From UBA1926 sp002337215 (GTDB lineage Bacteria; Planctomycetota; Phycisphaerae; Phycisphaerales; UBA1924), in assembly GCA_963973795.1 (NCBI GenBank), contig CAXBAF010000001.1:124001-188000 (forward strand): a DNA stretch of 64,000 bases, given 5' to 3'. The notes below the pieces were generated by a model. It did not search any database. It was not told the origin of the DNA and saw nothing but the letters and a program-made list of their open reading frames with translations. Within the stretch, counting starts at the first letter, position 1; each line of letters begins with the position of its first letter. A program made the translations under genes and the position numbers. This document shows positions 51,721-60,818 of this stretch, one piece after another.

Positions 51721-51747
51721 CGTTGTTCCGCTGGCATTCGGTGAGAA

Positions 51748-53511
51748 TTACGGGCAGCCGGCGACGAACGCCCCGACGAAGCCCTGGAGATCGGCGAGAT
51801 CGAACACGCCGAACGGTTCGGCGATGTCGGCCGGGTCGCTCTGGGTCACGAACGCTGCGATGAAGCCCTGGACATCGGCGAGGTCGAGCACGTCGAACGG
51901 TTCGGCGACATCAGCAGGGTTGCACCCGGCGTTGGCGGTGGGGGGCGTCACGGTGTGCCGGCCCGAGGCAAGGTTGGTGAGCGTGGTGACCTGCCCGTTG
52001 GGCCAGGTGACGCGGACCTCGTCGGCGGCGGCGGAGGACCCGAGCCCGACGTGGGCGGAGAGTTCGGATTGGCTGAGGAAGTTGGACCCGCCGTCCATCT
52101 CGCGGAGCTGGGTGCCGGCGGGGGTGTCGACCTCGACGCGGACGCCGAACCCGTCGGGGGGCAGGTCGGGCGCGCCCTGGGTGTCAAAGAAGAGCGTGAG
52201 GGCGTTGATGTCTGCCCCAGTGAGGGTGTTCTCGTAGTAGGTGATAGGCTGGGCGTTGTTGTTGATGATGAGGTCGCGGTCGCCGTCGTTGTCCGCGTCG
52301 AAGGTCAGCAGGCCCCGGCCTTGACCGGTGTGGGTGATGCCGACCTGGGTGGTGATGTCGGTGAAATCACCGACGGCGGTGCCGTCGTTGCGCCAGAGAT
52401 AGGTCTGGTCGTCCTCGAAGACCGAGCCCGCCCAGCCGTTGGTGGCGATGAGGTCGACCCAGCCGTCGTGGTCGAAATCGACCGCGTCGGCGCCCCAGCC
52501 CCACGAGCCGAAGTTGACACCCGCGGCGACGGACCGCTCGGTGAAGGTGTCGTTCCCGTTGTTCATGTAGAGCATGTTGCCCGACCCGGCCTGGCCCCCC
52601 GGGGCGATGCGGCTGGTGACGTACCAATCGATGAGTCCGTCGTTGTTGAAATCGCCCTGGGTGTGGCCCATGCCGTTGCTGTCGAGCCCGGCACCCCAGG
52701 CGGCGGTGGCGTTGGTAAAGGTCCCGTCGGTGTTGTTGATGAAGACCTTGCTGGTGAAGAAGTCGGCGGCGAGGAGAATGTCGGGCCAGCCGTCGGCGTT
52801 GATGTCGGTGAAGCGAGCGGAGTATCCACGGATGAGATCCATGACCTCACCCCCGAAGACGCTGTCGGGCTGGGGGGTAAAGGTGCCGTCGCCGTTGTTG
52901 GTGTAGAGGTGGTTGCCGCCGTACCAGCCGGCGATGAAGAGGTCGAGATCGCCGTCCTTGTCGTAGTCGCCGAAGGCGCTGGAGAATGAATCGTTTGATT
53001 CGCGTGGGATGATCTGGACGCCGGCGCTGGCGGCGACGTCGGTGAACGTGTTGTCCCCGTTGTTGCGGTAGAGGCGGTTCTCGGCGAGCCCGGTGGTGCC
53101 GTTCTCGAGCACGCAGGTGACGAACAGGTCGAGCCATCCGTCGTTGTTGTAATCGGCGACCGAGACCCCGGAGTGACGCACGCCCGGGCTGTCGGTCCCC
53201 CAGGCCGCGGCCTGCTCGGTGAAGGTGCCCGAGCCGTCGTTGATGTAGAGCTGGTTGACCCCGAGCGACCCACCCACGACGAAGATGTCCTGGTCGCCGT
53301 CGCGGTCGAAATCGCCCACGCCCGACCCGCCCAGCATGATCTGGAGGCCGAACCCATTGGGCGCGGCGTGCCCGCCGGTCAGCCCCACGGCCTGTGCCTT
53401 CTCGGTGAACTGGAGATCGCCCGCGGAGGCCGAGCTCGCGAATGCGGCGAGCATGACAGCGGAAAAGGCGGCCGGTCGAATAGCGGTGCGTGTCGCGGCG
53501 TGGGTCTTCAT
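51748..53511 (-). CDS. Secreted VCBS/FG-GAP protein with ASPIC/UnbV and dockerin-like ends
   Basis: 587 residues. A signal peptide (AVMLAAFASSASAG) is followed by at least seven FG-GAP/VCBS units with D-x-D-x-D-G-x-x-D calcium loops (DFDRDGDQDIFV, DYNNDGWLDLFV, DYDKDGDLDLFI, DINADGWPDILL, DFNNDGLIDWYV, DFDHDGWVDLIA, DADNDGDRDLII), then an ASPIC/UnbV domain (EMDGGSNFLSQSELSAHVGL, VRVTWPNGQVTTL). The C-terminus has two dockerin-like repeats, both of the degenerate AEPF type (ADVAEPFDVLDLADVQGF, ADIAEPFGVFDLADLQGF), ending VAGCP. A surface or secreted calcium-binding adhesin-like propeller. Confidence 0.9.
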   Translation of the reverse strand: MKTHAATRTAIRPAAFSAVMLAAFASSASAGDLQFTEKAQAVGLTGGHAAPNGFGLQIMLGGSGVGDFDRDGDQDIFVVGGSLGVNQLYINDGSGTFTEQAAAWGTDSPGVRHSGVSVADYNNDGWLDLFVTCVLENGTTGLAENRLYRNNGDNTFTDVAASAGVQIIPRESNDSFSSAFGDYDKDGDLDLFIAGWYGGNHLYTNNGDGTFTPQPDSVFGGEVMDLIRGYSARFTDINADGWPDILLAADFFTSKVFINNTDGTFTNATAAWGAGLDSNGMGHTQGDFNNDGLIDWYVTSRIAPGGQAGSGNMLYMNNGNDTFTERSVAAGVNFGSWGWGADAVDFDHDGWVDLIATNGWAGSVFEDDQTYLWRNDGTAVGDFTDITTQVGITHTGQGRGLLTFDADNDGDRDLIINNNAQPITYYENTLTGADINALTLFFDTQGAPDLPPDGFGVRVEVDTPAGTQLREMDGGSNFLSQSELSAHVGLGSSAAADEVRVTWPNGQVTTLTNLASGRHTVTPPTANAGCNPADVAEPFDVLDLADVQGFIAAFVTQSDPADIAEPFGVFDLADLQGFVGAFVAGCP

Positions 53512-53805
53512 GGATCGGTGCTCCCCCGGGCGAGATCGTCTCCTGGGCCTGCGGACAGAAGGCCGGCCTGCGCGAACTCGCGATTCTCTCGTGGATACGA
53601 GTATATGGGGCAGATTCGCGACCGCGAAGCGGTTTCTCGGACGGGGCGACTCTTCCGAGAGATCGACGTCTACGGCGCTAAACTCACGACCCGGCGTGGT
53701 CGGGCGGCGACGCCCGGCGTGTCGCTCTGCACGCCCGATATTCCTCAGTCTCGATCACGATCGCAGCCCCTTGCGGTCGATTGTCAGTTCCCCGGAGGCC
53801 GACCC

Positions 53806-54873
53806 GTGTCCAAAGCCCGCATCCTCACCGGCGATACCCCCACCGGCAAGCTCCACCTCGGTCACTGGGTGGGCTCGGTCGAGAACCGGGTAAAGCTCCA
53901 GGACAAGTACGACTGCTACTTCCTGATCGCCAATATGCACGCGTTTACGACGCGGGCCGACAAGCCCGACGAGATCCGGGCGAGCACGCTGGAGATCGTC
54001 AAGGACTGGCTCGCCTGCGGGATCGACCCGGACAAGAGCACGATCGTGCTGCAGACCGAGGTCCCGGGGATCGCCGAGCTGACGTGGTACCTCGCGATGC
54101 TGCTGCCGTTCAACCGGGTGATGCGGAACCCGACGCTCAAGACCGAGATCGAGGACAAGGAACTGGGCGACGGCTACTCGTTCGGCTTCCCCATGTACGC
54201 CGTGGGGCAGTGCGCCGACATCCTGATCTTCCGACCCGAACTGGTTCCGGTGGGCGAGGACCAGGTCGCCCACATCGAGCCCTGCCGAGAGGTCGCCCGG
54301 CGGTTCAATCAGCTCTACTGCGGCGTCGACTCGCACCTCGACGACGAGGACTATGTCAAGGAAGGCGGGCTCTTCCCGATCCCCAAGGCTGAGGTGGGGC
54401 GGGTTGGGCGGCTTCCCGGCGTGGACGGCCGGAAGATGTCCAAGAGCCTCAACAACGCGATCTATCTCAGCGACTCGTTCAAGCAGATCAAGAAGAAGGT
54501 CGGCAAGATCACGACGGGCCGGCAGACGATGGACGAGCCGGGCGATACGACGAACCTGCTGTTCGACTACGTGCGCGCGTTCATCCCCGATGCGGGCCGA
54601 ATCGCCGAGCTCGAGACGAAGTATTCCGAGGGCGACAACATCGGGGACGGGCATATCAAGGCCGAGGTGTCCGAAGCGATCGAGGCGATCATCGCGCCCA
54701 AGCGCGAGACACGTGAGAAGTTCGACACCCCCGAGGGCGAGGCGAAGATCGTCGAGATCATCAAGGCGGGGACCCGGCGGGCGAACGAGGTCGCCGAGGA
54801 GACGCTGTACGAGGCGAAAAAGGCGATGAAGATCGACTTCGGGGCGAGAAACCTCTCGCCACGAAATCCCTGA
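53806..54873 (+). CDS. trpS: Tryptophan-tRNA ligase
   Basis: 355 residues. Class I aminoacyl-tRNA synthetase charging tRNA-Trp. The HIGH motif appears as KLHLGH (15-20) after TGDTPTG, and the KMSKS motif is intact in VDGRKMSKSLNN. Length fits the bacterial TrpRS family. The start is a GTG at 53806 with GGAGG 8 nt upstream; the long open frame before it runs through the divergent gene and a 290-bp intergenic region with no recognisable T-box. Confidence 0.97.
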   Translation: MSKARILTGDTPTGKLHLGHWVGSVENRVKLQDKYDCYFLIANMHAFTTRADKPDEIRASTLEIVKDWLACGIDPDKSTIVLQTEVPGIAELTWYLAMLLPFNRVMRNPTLKTEIEDKELGDGYSFGFPMYAVGQCADILIFRPELVPVGEDQVAHIEPCREVARRFNQLYCGVDSHLDDEDYVKEGGLFPIPKAEVGRVGRLPGVDGRKMSKSLNNAIYLSDSFKQIKKKVGKITTGRQTMDEPGDTTNLLFDYVRAFIPDAGRIAELETKYSEGDNIGDGHIKAEVSEAIEAIIAPKRETREKFDTPEGEAKIVEIIKAGTRRANEVAEETLYEAKKAMKIDFGARNLSPRNP

Positions 54874-54991
54874 TGAGGCTCGATTCCCGCTTTTTACCAA
54901 GGAGCGGCGCATCAAATGCTTTGGAGAAGAACAGCGCTCTTGTATGCTCGTCTCGCGATCCCAAGCTCTGTGGGACCAATGGAGGAGTGAC

Positions 54992-55621
54992 ATGATGTCC
55001 AGGAACCTGCCTGTTTCGGCGGCCGTGCTCGTGGTCGGCTCGCTCTGCGGGCCCGCGGCGGCGCAGCTCTACACACTCGAGTTCGGTGGTGAGATCGAGA
55101 ACTTCATCGCGTCCGCGAACGGCGCGGATCAGTTCCCGTTCTCGATGACCGCGCACGCCGACCCGCTGCTCTACCACTTCGAGTACGACATCTCTGCAGC
55201 CCCCGTTTCGTTCCTGGGCGAGCGACCGATCTACGAGTTCGAAGACGGGAACTCGTGGGTCCGGCTCGGCGACACCACCGTTGTGCTCGACGGAATCCGG
55301 ATCACCGTGGGGAGCGTGAACGGGGAAAGCCTGCTCTACGTCGATGGCTGGGTCGAGTCGCTCGACTTCACCGCGACCGCCGAACTGTTCGGGTTTGCCG
55401 AGATCCCCAATGCGCTGCCGACCTCGATCGACCTCGAAGACTTCAACTCGGCCCGGAATCTCTACGCCAACAACGACGCCAATCAGTTCCTGCTGCCGAT
55501 CGTCCTCGGATCGCTCGATTCAGCATCGATCGTCCCGGCGCCGGCGGGAATGTTCGTTCTTGCGTTGGGCGCAGCCGTGGCACCGCGTTGCCGTCGGGAC
55601 GGATCCCGTCGCGGCCGCTGA
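54992..55621 (+). CDS. Secreted protein with PEP-CTERM-like tail
   Basis: 209 residues. A signal peptide (AAVLVVGSLCGPAAAQ) is followed by a beta-rich domain (LYTLEFGGEIENFIASANG, VLDGIRITVGSVNG). The end reads VPAPAGMFVLALGAAVAP then RCRR and more basic residues. Pro-Ala-Pro, a hydrophobic stretch and an Arg cluster resemble PEP-CTERM sorting signals in their planctomycete PAPA form. GGAGG precedes the ATG at 54992. It stands 118 bp after trpS and is convergent with the NeuD-like gene, with the stops 1 nt apart. Confidence 0.75.
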   Translation: MMSRNLPVSAAVLVVGSLCGPAAAQLYTLEFGGEIENFIASANGADQFPFSMTAHADPLLYHFEYDISAAPVSFLGERPIYEFEDGNSWVRLGDTTVVLDGIRITVGSVNGESLLYVDGWVESLDFTATAELFGFAEIPNALPTSIDLEDFNSARNLYANNDANQFLLPIVLGSLDSASIVPAPAGMFVLALGAAVAPRCRRDGSRRGR

Positions 55622-55622
55622 G

Positions 55623-56267
55623 TCAATCGGGTCTCGAGACCGCCGGCACGCCCACAGCCGTCGCCCCGGCCTCGATATCACCCAGCACCACCGCGCCCGC
55701 CCCGATCGTCGCCCCGGCGCCGATCGTCACGCCCTGGATGATGCGGGCGCCGAGCCCGATCATCGCGCCGGCGCCGATCGTGACGTTGCCGGCGAGCGCC
55801 GCTCCCGGGCAGATATGGGCAAAGTCGCCGACGACGCAATCGTGCTCGATGATGGCACCGCTGTTGACCAACGCGCCCCGGCCGATCGAGGCCCCTGAAC
55901 TCACGATCGCGCCGATGCAGACCTGGGCCCCCTCGGCGATCGCCGTGGAGGTTTCGACCATTGCACGCGCGTGGACCAGCGCTTTCGGTATGCCCCCGAA
56001 CCGCTCGGCTTCCCCGGTTGACGTTCTCCGGAGCGTGTTGCTCCCGATCGCGATTGCGACGCGAGGCGATTCGAGATCACCCAGCGTGTCCATGCCCCGC
56101 AGGACGGCGTAGCCGTCGGTGAATTCGGCGGTCACCGGGTTGGCGTTCTCGCCCGTCTGCGGCTCGATGAACCCCATCACCCGCTCGCCCGCGGAGAGGG
56201 CGAGGTCGAGCACCACGCGGGCGTGCCCTCCCGTTCCGATGATCCAGATTTCATTGGTCGTGCTCAC
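55623..56267 (-). CDS. NeuD/PglD-like hexapeptide acyltransferase
   Basis: 214 residues. An N-terminal Rossmann-like domain (IWIIGTGGHARVVLDLALSA) is followed by a left-handed beta-helix of hexapeptide repeats (IGAIVSSGASIGRGALVNSG, ICPGAALAGNVTIGAGAMIG). The His of IEHDCVVGDFAHICPG is the usual catalytic base. Such enzymes O- or N-acetylate sugars for surface glycans. The GTG start at 56267 lies 13 nt after the pyrE stop, so the two are likely co-transcribed, an unusual pairing. Confidence 0.88.
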   Translation of the reverse strand: MSTTNEIWIIGTGGHARVVLDLALSAGERVMGFIEPQTGENANPVTAEFTDGYAVLRGMDTLGDLESPRVAIAIGSNTLRRTSTGEAERFGGIPKALVHARAMVETSTAIAEGAQVCIGAIVSSGASIGRGALVNSGAIIEHDCVVGDFAHICPGAALAGNVTIGAGAMIGLGARIIQGVTIGAGATIGAGAVVLGDIEAGATAVGVPAVSRPD

Positions 56268-56280
56268 TGTTCAGACCCGC

Positions 56281-56907
56281 TCACTGTTTCGATCCATGGC
56301 CGAGCCCGAGTTCCGAGACAGTCACCAGCGGCTGGTACAGATCCGCGCCGCCCTCGATCCCGGCTGAACCCAACGCCTCGGCGATGGCGGCCTCCCCGCC
56401 CGATTCGCGATCGAGCACCGCGAACGCCTTGACGACGGTGTGCCCCGCGTCCTGGGCGACCTTGATCGCCTTGATGAGCGAACCGCCCGACGTGACAACG
56501 TCATCGACGATGACGACGCGCTGCGGCGATTCGGGAAGCGGGCCCTCGATCAGTTTCTGGGTGCCGTGAGATTTGGGGGCCTTGCGGACGACGAAGACGG
56601 TGGTCGGCCGGCCCTTCTCTTCGGCCCGCATCCCGTAGCAGGCGGCGATGGGCGTCGCGCCCATGTCCATCCCGCCAAGGGCGTCGAACTCAAGGTCGGC
56701 GGTCTCGTCGAGCAGCGCGTCGGCGATGAGGGTTGCCCCCTCCCCCGAGAAACTCACGAGGCGGATGTCGCAGTAGTAGTCGCTCTTCGCCCCGCTCGCG
56801 AGGGTGAAATCTCCCCGCGTCACGGCCTTGTCGAGGATGCACCGGGCAAGAGCCGGGTGGCGGGCTCCCTGCAGAGCGGTCGAGCGATCGTGCTGGGTGG
56901 TGGTCAT
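56281..56907 (-). CDS. pyrE: Orotate phosphoribosyltransferase
   Basis: 208 residues. Converts orotate and PRPP to OMP in pyrimidine synthesis. The PRPP-binding motif VVIVDDVVTSGGSL is exact, with FTLASGAKSDYYCDIRL near the N-terminus and FVVRKAPKSHGTQ in the middle (the catalytic loop). The same frame stays open for another 2.3 kb upstream, but that is antisense to glyS; the ATG at 56907 gives the family-typical length. Divergent from glyS. Confidence 0.95.
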   Translation of the reverse strand: MTTTQHDRSTALQGARHPALARCILDKAVTRGDFTLASGAKSDYYCDIRLVSFSGEGATLIADALLDETADLEFDALGGMDMGATPIAACYGMRAEEKGRPTTVFVVRKAPKSHGTQKLIEGPLPESPQRVVIVDDVVTSGGSLIKAIKVAQDAGHTVVKAFAVLDRESGGEAAIAEALGSAGIEGGADLYQPLVTVSELGLGHGSKQ

Positions 56908-56945
56908 ACCCGATTCTAACGGGTCCATCCGCCGGGGCTCTCCCC

Positions 56946-56951
56946 TACACT
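56946..56951 (+). promoter_or_regulatory. -10 box of glyS
   Basis: TACACT 37 nt before the glyS ATG, in the short divergent interval between pyrE and glyS. Same hexamer as before tRNA-Arg and others. Confidence 0.4.
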
Positions 56952-56988
56952 TGCCGCCCCAAGAGATCCAAGACCGGAGTTCCGAACG

Positions 56989-58599
56989 ATGACCGACGCC
57001 GCTGCCGCCACCGATACACAGTCCGATACCGTCCAGACCAAATCCATGGACGACATCATGGCCCTCTGCAAACGCCGTGGGTTCATCTTCCAGGCCTCGG
57101 AGATCTACGGCGGCATCCAGGGCTTCTGGGACTACGGCCCGCTCGGCGCCCAGCTCAAAAAGAACCTCCGCGACGCCTGGTGGAACGATGTCGTGATGAT
57201 GGGCTGCAACGGGCAGAACGGCCCGAACGGCAAGCCCGTCGAGATCGTCCCGCTCGATTCGTGCATCATCCAGAACCCGAAGGTCTGGGAGGCGTCGGGC
57301 CACGTCGCTGGGTTTAACGATCCGATGGTGGACTGCCGCGAGTCCAAAAGCCGGTACCGGGCCGACCATCTGATGTGCCTCGGTGAGAAGGGCGACAAGG
57401 AAGGCCAGATCTACGCGTACGTCGAGAGCGACGACGATTCCTACGCCGCGGCCCGCAAGAAACTCGACAAGTACAAGAAGCGCACGCTGACAGACGACGA
57501 GGTCGACACGTGCGCATTGACCGATCTCGGTGCCGACGAGCTCGCGATCACGGTCGGCCCGGACGCGAAGGAGGCCGGCACGCTCACCGAACCCCGCGCT
57601 TTCAACCTGATGTTCGACACCATCACCGGCGCGATCCGCGACGAGGCGAACAAGGTCTACCTCCGCCCCGAGACCGCGCAGGGCATCTTCATCAACTTCA
57701 AAAACGTCGTGGACACCACCCGCGTGGGCGTCCCGTTCGGCATCGCCCAGACCGGCAAGGCCTTCCGCAACGAGGTGACGCCCCGCAACTTCACGTTCCG
57801 CAGCCGTGAGTTCGAGCAGATGGAGATCGAGTTCTTCTGCCACGCCGACGACGCGGAGGCGTGGTACGCCTTCTGGCGCGACTGGCGGATGCAGTGGTGG
57901 CAGGACCTGGGCCTCGCGGGCGAGAACCTGATCATGCGCGAGCACGACCGCGACGAACTCGCCCACTACGCCAAGGAGGGTGCGGGCACCGCCGACGTCG
58001 AGTACCGCTTCCCCTTCACCGCCCCCGGCTACGGCGAGCTCGAGGGCATCGCCCACCGGACGGAGTTCGACCTCAAGCAGCATCAGACCCACTCCAAGAA
58101 GAAGATGGAGTACCACGATACGACCCGGGGCGAGCCCCTCCCCAACGGACAGCCCAAGGGCGAGTGGTACCTGCCCCATGTCATCGAGCCGTCGGCCGGC
58201 CTCGACCGCGGCGTGCTCGCGCTCATCTGCGAGGCGTACACCCCCGACCCGGATCGCGCGAGCAAGGTCTTCATGAAGTTCCACCCGCGAATCGCCCCGA
58301 TCAAGGCCGCGGTCTTCCCGCTCGTCAAGAAAGACGGCATGCCCGAAAAGGCGAATGAACTGCGCCGCGAACTGGTCCAGAAGTTCGGCCGCTACGGTGC
58401 CATCGAGTTTGACGAGAAGCAGTCGATCGGCAAGCGGTACGCCCGTATGGACGAGGCGGGCTGCCCCTATTGCTTCACCATCGACGGGGACACGATGGCG
58501 GACGGGACCGTGACGGTCCGCGATCGGGACACGCAGGACCAGAGCCGGATGCCGATGGCGGACGTCGCGGGGTTCCTCGCAGAGAAACTGGGCCTCTAG
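56989..58599 (+). CDS. glyS: Glycine-tRNA ligase, dimeric single-chain type
   Basis: 536 residues. Class II synthetase of the alpha2 (eukaryote/archaea/Gram-positive-like) form: RRGFIFQASEIYGGIQGFWD, YGPLGAQLKKNL, motif 2 region (IAQTGKAFRNEVTPRNFTFR, REFEQMEIEFFCH) and motif 3-like AGLDRGVLALICEAY. The C-terminal anticodon-binding domain closes YCFTIDGDTMADGTVTVRDR. The insertion after the first domain contains an approximately 40-residue segment (DDSYAAARKKLDKYKKRT). The stop codon overlaps the stop of the convergent gene by 3 of 4 bases (CTAG). Confidence 0.97.
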   Translation: MTDAAAATDTQSDTVQTKSMDDIMALCKRRGFIFQASEIYGGIQGFWDYGPLGAQLKKNLRDAWWNDVVMMGCNGQNGPNGKPVEIVPLDSCIIQNPKVWEASGHVAGFNDPMVDCRESKSRYRADHLMCLGEKGDKEGQIYAYVESDDDSYAAARKKLDKYKKRTLTDDEVDTCALTDLGADELAITVGPDAKEAGTLTEPRAFNLMFDTITGAIRDEANKVYLRPETAQGIFINFKNVVDTTRVGVPFGIAQTGKAFRNEVTPRNFTFRSREFEQMEIEFFCHADDAEAWYAFWRDWRMQWWQDLGLAGENLIMREHDRDELAHYAKEGAGTADVEYRFPFTAPGYGELEGIAHRTEFDLKQHQTHSKKKMEYHDTTRGEPLPNGQPKGEWYLPHVIEPSAGLDRGVLALICEAYTPDPDRASKVFMKFHPRIAPIKAAVFPLVKKDGMPEKANELRRELVQKFGRYGAIEFDEKQSIGKRYARMDEAGCPYCFTIDGDTMADGTVTVRDRDTQDQSRMPMADVAGFLAEKLGL

Positions 58600-59348
58600 T
58601 CCTCGCCGGTGTCGGCTTTGGTGCGGTGCCGGTTCGCGAATCGGCACCGCCGGAGCCCGATATAGGCGAGCACCTCGAACGCGAACAGCCCGACGAGCAG
58701 CCCGGCGACCACGACCACGACACCCGTCGGGAGAAGCATCTCGACGAGCGTGCCCGCGCCGATGAGGATCCAGCCGAGCAGCCAGACGATCGACCCGGCG
58801 AGCCAGCCGAGAGTCGCGTGCGAGCACACGGTCCCTGCGATGTCGCGGGTGACACGGAAGCCGCGGCGCGCGCCGATGAACCGGAGCCCGCACGTCTCGA
58901 TCCACGTCAGGACGATCAGCAGCACGCAGACGATTGTGGCCGCCATGATCGCCGCGAGCGCCGACACGCCCGTGGAGAACAAGGCGGTCACGATGTCGAG
59001 CTGGGTGATCCACCACGGGACCCAGCCGATCACGACGGCGAAAGAGACGACCAGCCCCGCGGCCATGCAGCGAGCAGCCGTGCGCTTGCCCGCGACCTCC
59101 GAATCCTCGATTCGCATGGACGCCCAGGTCCGAAGCGGGCGGCGCGCCAGGGTCAAGAGCGATGCAGCCTGATCCCGCCGCTCCGGGAGGCTCTCCGCCA
59201 CAGCCTTGCCGCACTCGGGGCATTGCCCGTCGCGCGGCATTCCGTCGATCACATACCCGCAGGCCTCGCAGAGCAGCGTGTCTTCATCGATCCCGTCGCG
59301 CATCGCCAACGGTACGGCCCGCCGGTCGTCCAGATCCGCAACGTTCAC
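58596..59348 (-). CDS. Membrane protein with N-terminal zinc ribbon
   Basis: 250 residues. Cys4 ribbon near the N-terminus (LCEACGYVIDGMPRD, QCPECGKAV), then a short helix and four to five membrane spans (MAAGLVVSFAVVIGWVPWWI, LAAIMAATIVCVLLIVLTWI, LAGSIVWLLGWILIGAGTLV, VVVVVAGLLVGLFAFEVLAY). This ribbon-plus-membrane plan is common in planctomycetes but of unknown function. The start could be GTG 59348 or ATG 59303 (MRDGIDEDTLL), the latter with a TACCGT box 5 nt upstream. Convergent with glyS. Confidence 0.72.
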   Translation of the reverse strand: MNVADLDDRRAVPLAMRDGIDEDTLLCEACGYVIDGMPRDGQCPECGKAVAESLPERRDQAASLLTLARRPLRTWASMRIEDSEVAGKRTAARCMAAGLVVSFAVVIGWVPWWITQLDIVTALFSTGVSALAAIMAATIVCVLLIVLTWIETCGLRFIGARRGFRVTRDIAGTVCSHATLGWLAGSIVWLLGWILIGAGTLVEMLLPTGVVVVVAGLLVGLFAFEVLAYIGLRRCRFANRHRTKADTGED

Positions 59349-59398
59349 CCAGCAGTTCTCATCCCATCGCCCGTGATTCCCGATAGACTGCGATTCCG

Positions 59399-59890
59399 AT
59401 GATCGAGATCCGACGCATCAACCCCGCCGACCCGCTCTACGCCCAGGAGACCGACCTCCGCGAGCGGGTCCTGCTGCGCGGCGCGGGGTTCGATTTCGCG
59501 ACCTTCCGCGAGGAATACCCCTACGAGGATGAGGCCGAGCATTTCGTCGCTCTGACGGTCGATTCCCACGCGGGCAACCCCGTCGAGCGCGTCCTCGGCA
59601 CGGCCCTGCTCATCCCCAACCATCCGCATGACGGGTACGGCAAGGTCACCCAGGTCGCCGTCGATCCACAGCGGCAGGGCGAGGGCATCGGGCGGCGCCT
59701 CATGGTCACGATCGAGAGCAGGGCGTTCGGCGAACTCGGCCTCAGCGAGGTCTACTGTCACGCCCAGAACTCCGCGATGGACTTCTACAAGCGTGTCGGC
59801 TGGTTGGTCGATGGCGACGAGTTCGTCGAGGCCGGCATCCCGCACCACCGGATGTTCATCAAGACGCCCCAGCCTGAGCACGCCGATTAG
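59399..59890 (+). CDS. GNAT-family N-acetyltransferase
   Basis: 163 residues. Acetyl-CoA-binding motif A is clear (VTQVAVDPQRQGEGIGRRLM: the V-x-P-x-x-Q-x-x-G-x-G pattern), followed by motif B EVYCHAQNSAMDFYKRVGW. Opens IEIRRINPADPLYAQETDLR, as in ElaA/GNAT proteins of unknown substrate. TAGACT lies 9 nt before the ATG and there is no Shine-Dalgarno. Divergent from the zinc-ribbon membrane gene. Confidence 0.9.
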   Translation: MIEIRRINPADPLYAQETDLRERVLLRGAGFDFATFREEYPYEDEAEHFVALTVDSHAGNPVERVLGTALLIPNHPHDGYGKVTQVAVDPQRQGEGIGRRLMVTIESRAFGELGLSEVYCHAQNSAMDFYKRVGWLVDGDEFVEAGIPHHRMFIKTPQPEHAD

Positions 59891-60015
59891 GTGTCGGTGT
59901 CCATCCCGGCTCACCGAAAATCCGTAATTCTGGCTCACCAAGGCGATTGCGGACCCCCAAAGACTTTTTGTTCCGGGCTGGCCTTCTGATCCATAGTCTG
60001 GAATACTTCTATGAA

Positions 60016-60558
60016 ATGACGCCCGATCCGACCGTCAATCCGACCGTCAATCCGACCGCCGATCAGTCTGCCAGGCCGACGCACGGCGATCCTGACGCCC
60101 GATCAGAGAGCATGCCGGAAGGCCGGACAGATCTCCGGACGCTCTTTCGCGAGCACGGCCTCCGCTGCACCCGCCAGCGCGAGCAGATCTACACCGCGCT
60201 CGCCGCCTCCACGTCCCATCCGACCGCGGAAGAACTGCATGTCGCCGTCAAAGACGCCGACGGTGGACTCAGCCTCGCGACGATCTACAACACCCTCGAC
60301 GCTTTCAGCGAGCGCGGCCTCTGCCGCAGGCTCCCGGCCCCGAACGGGTCCGGCCCGTGCCGTTTCGACGCGGATGTCGACCACCACGCCCACATTGTCC
60401 TCGACGACGGCCGGGTGCTCGACCTGCCCCACGACCTCAGCAGGCGGATCGAGACCGAGGTCCCGCAGACCGTGCTCGATGAGATCGAACGCCGGCTCGG
60501 CGTCCGGATCGACCGCGTGAGCCTGCAGCTCAGCGGGCGTGCGACCCGGAACACCTGA
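60016..60558 (+). CDS. Fur-family regulator lacking structural-zinc cysteines
   Basis: 180 residues. The winged helix is typical (HGLRCTRQREQIYTALAAS, HPTAEELHVAVK, LSLATIYNTLDAFSERGLC), followed by the dimer domain with DVDHHAHIVLDDGRVLDLP. In most Fur/PerR proteins the HHHLIC-x-x-CG site and a later CxxC hold structural zinc; both pairs are missing here (LDDG replaces CxxCG). The His pair remains. An N-terminal tail has a Pro-Thr-Val-Asn repeat from a 12-bp tandem repeat. Start at ATG 60016; MPEGRTDL (60112) is an alternative. It may respond to a different metal or be redox-blind. Confidence 0.88.
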   Translation: MTPDPTVNPTVNPTADQSARPTHGDPDARSESMPEGRTDLRTLFREHGLRCTRQREQIYTALAASTSHPTAEELHVAVKDADGGLSLATIYNTLDAFSERGLCRRLPAPNGSGPCRFDADVDHHAHIVLDDGRVLDLPHDLSRRIETEVPQTVLDEIERRLGVRIDRVSLQLSGRATRNT

Positions 60559-60818
60559 AGCCCGCGTCTCAACGGCGGCATCCGTGAGCGGTGCAGCCTC
60601 CCCCCAGAAAACGGGTTTTGTTTCTCCGGGACAGCGGCGGGTTAAGGGCTTCAAATGCTCAATCTGACGCACGGGGGCTGAGGTCCCAGAATTCTCGGCT
60701 GCCGATCTTGAGTGAACCGTCCTTTTGGACGATTGTGATCTTGGACCGGGCTTTAAAACGCCGGGTCCGGAGCGATCGCCGGGGCACGGCGTCGCCCGAG
60801 CAAAGAACGGAGCCACGC

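Noticed and set aside
53512..53805. T-box or other riboswitch before trpS
   Set aside because: No T-box sequence or antiterminator/terminator pair could be found.
56908..59223. N-terminal extension of pyrE across the glyS locus
   Set aside because: The frame is open by composition only; it would add over 700 residues antisense to glyS.
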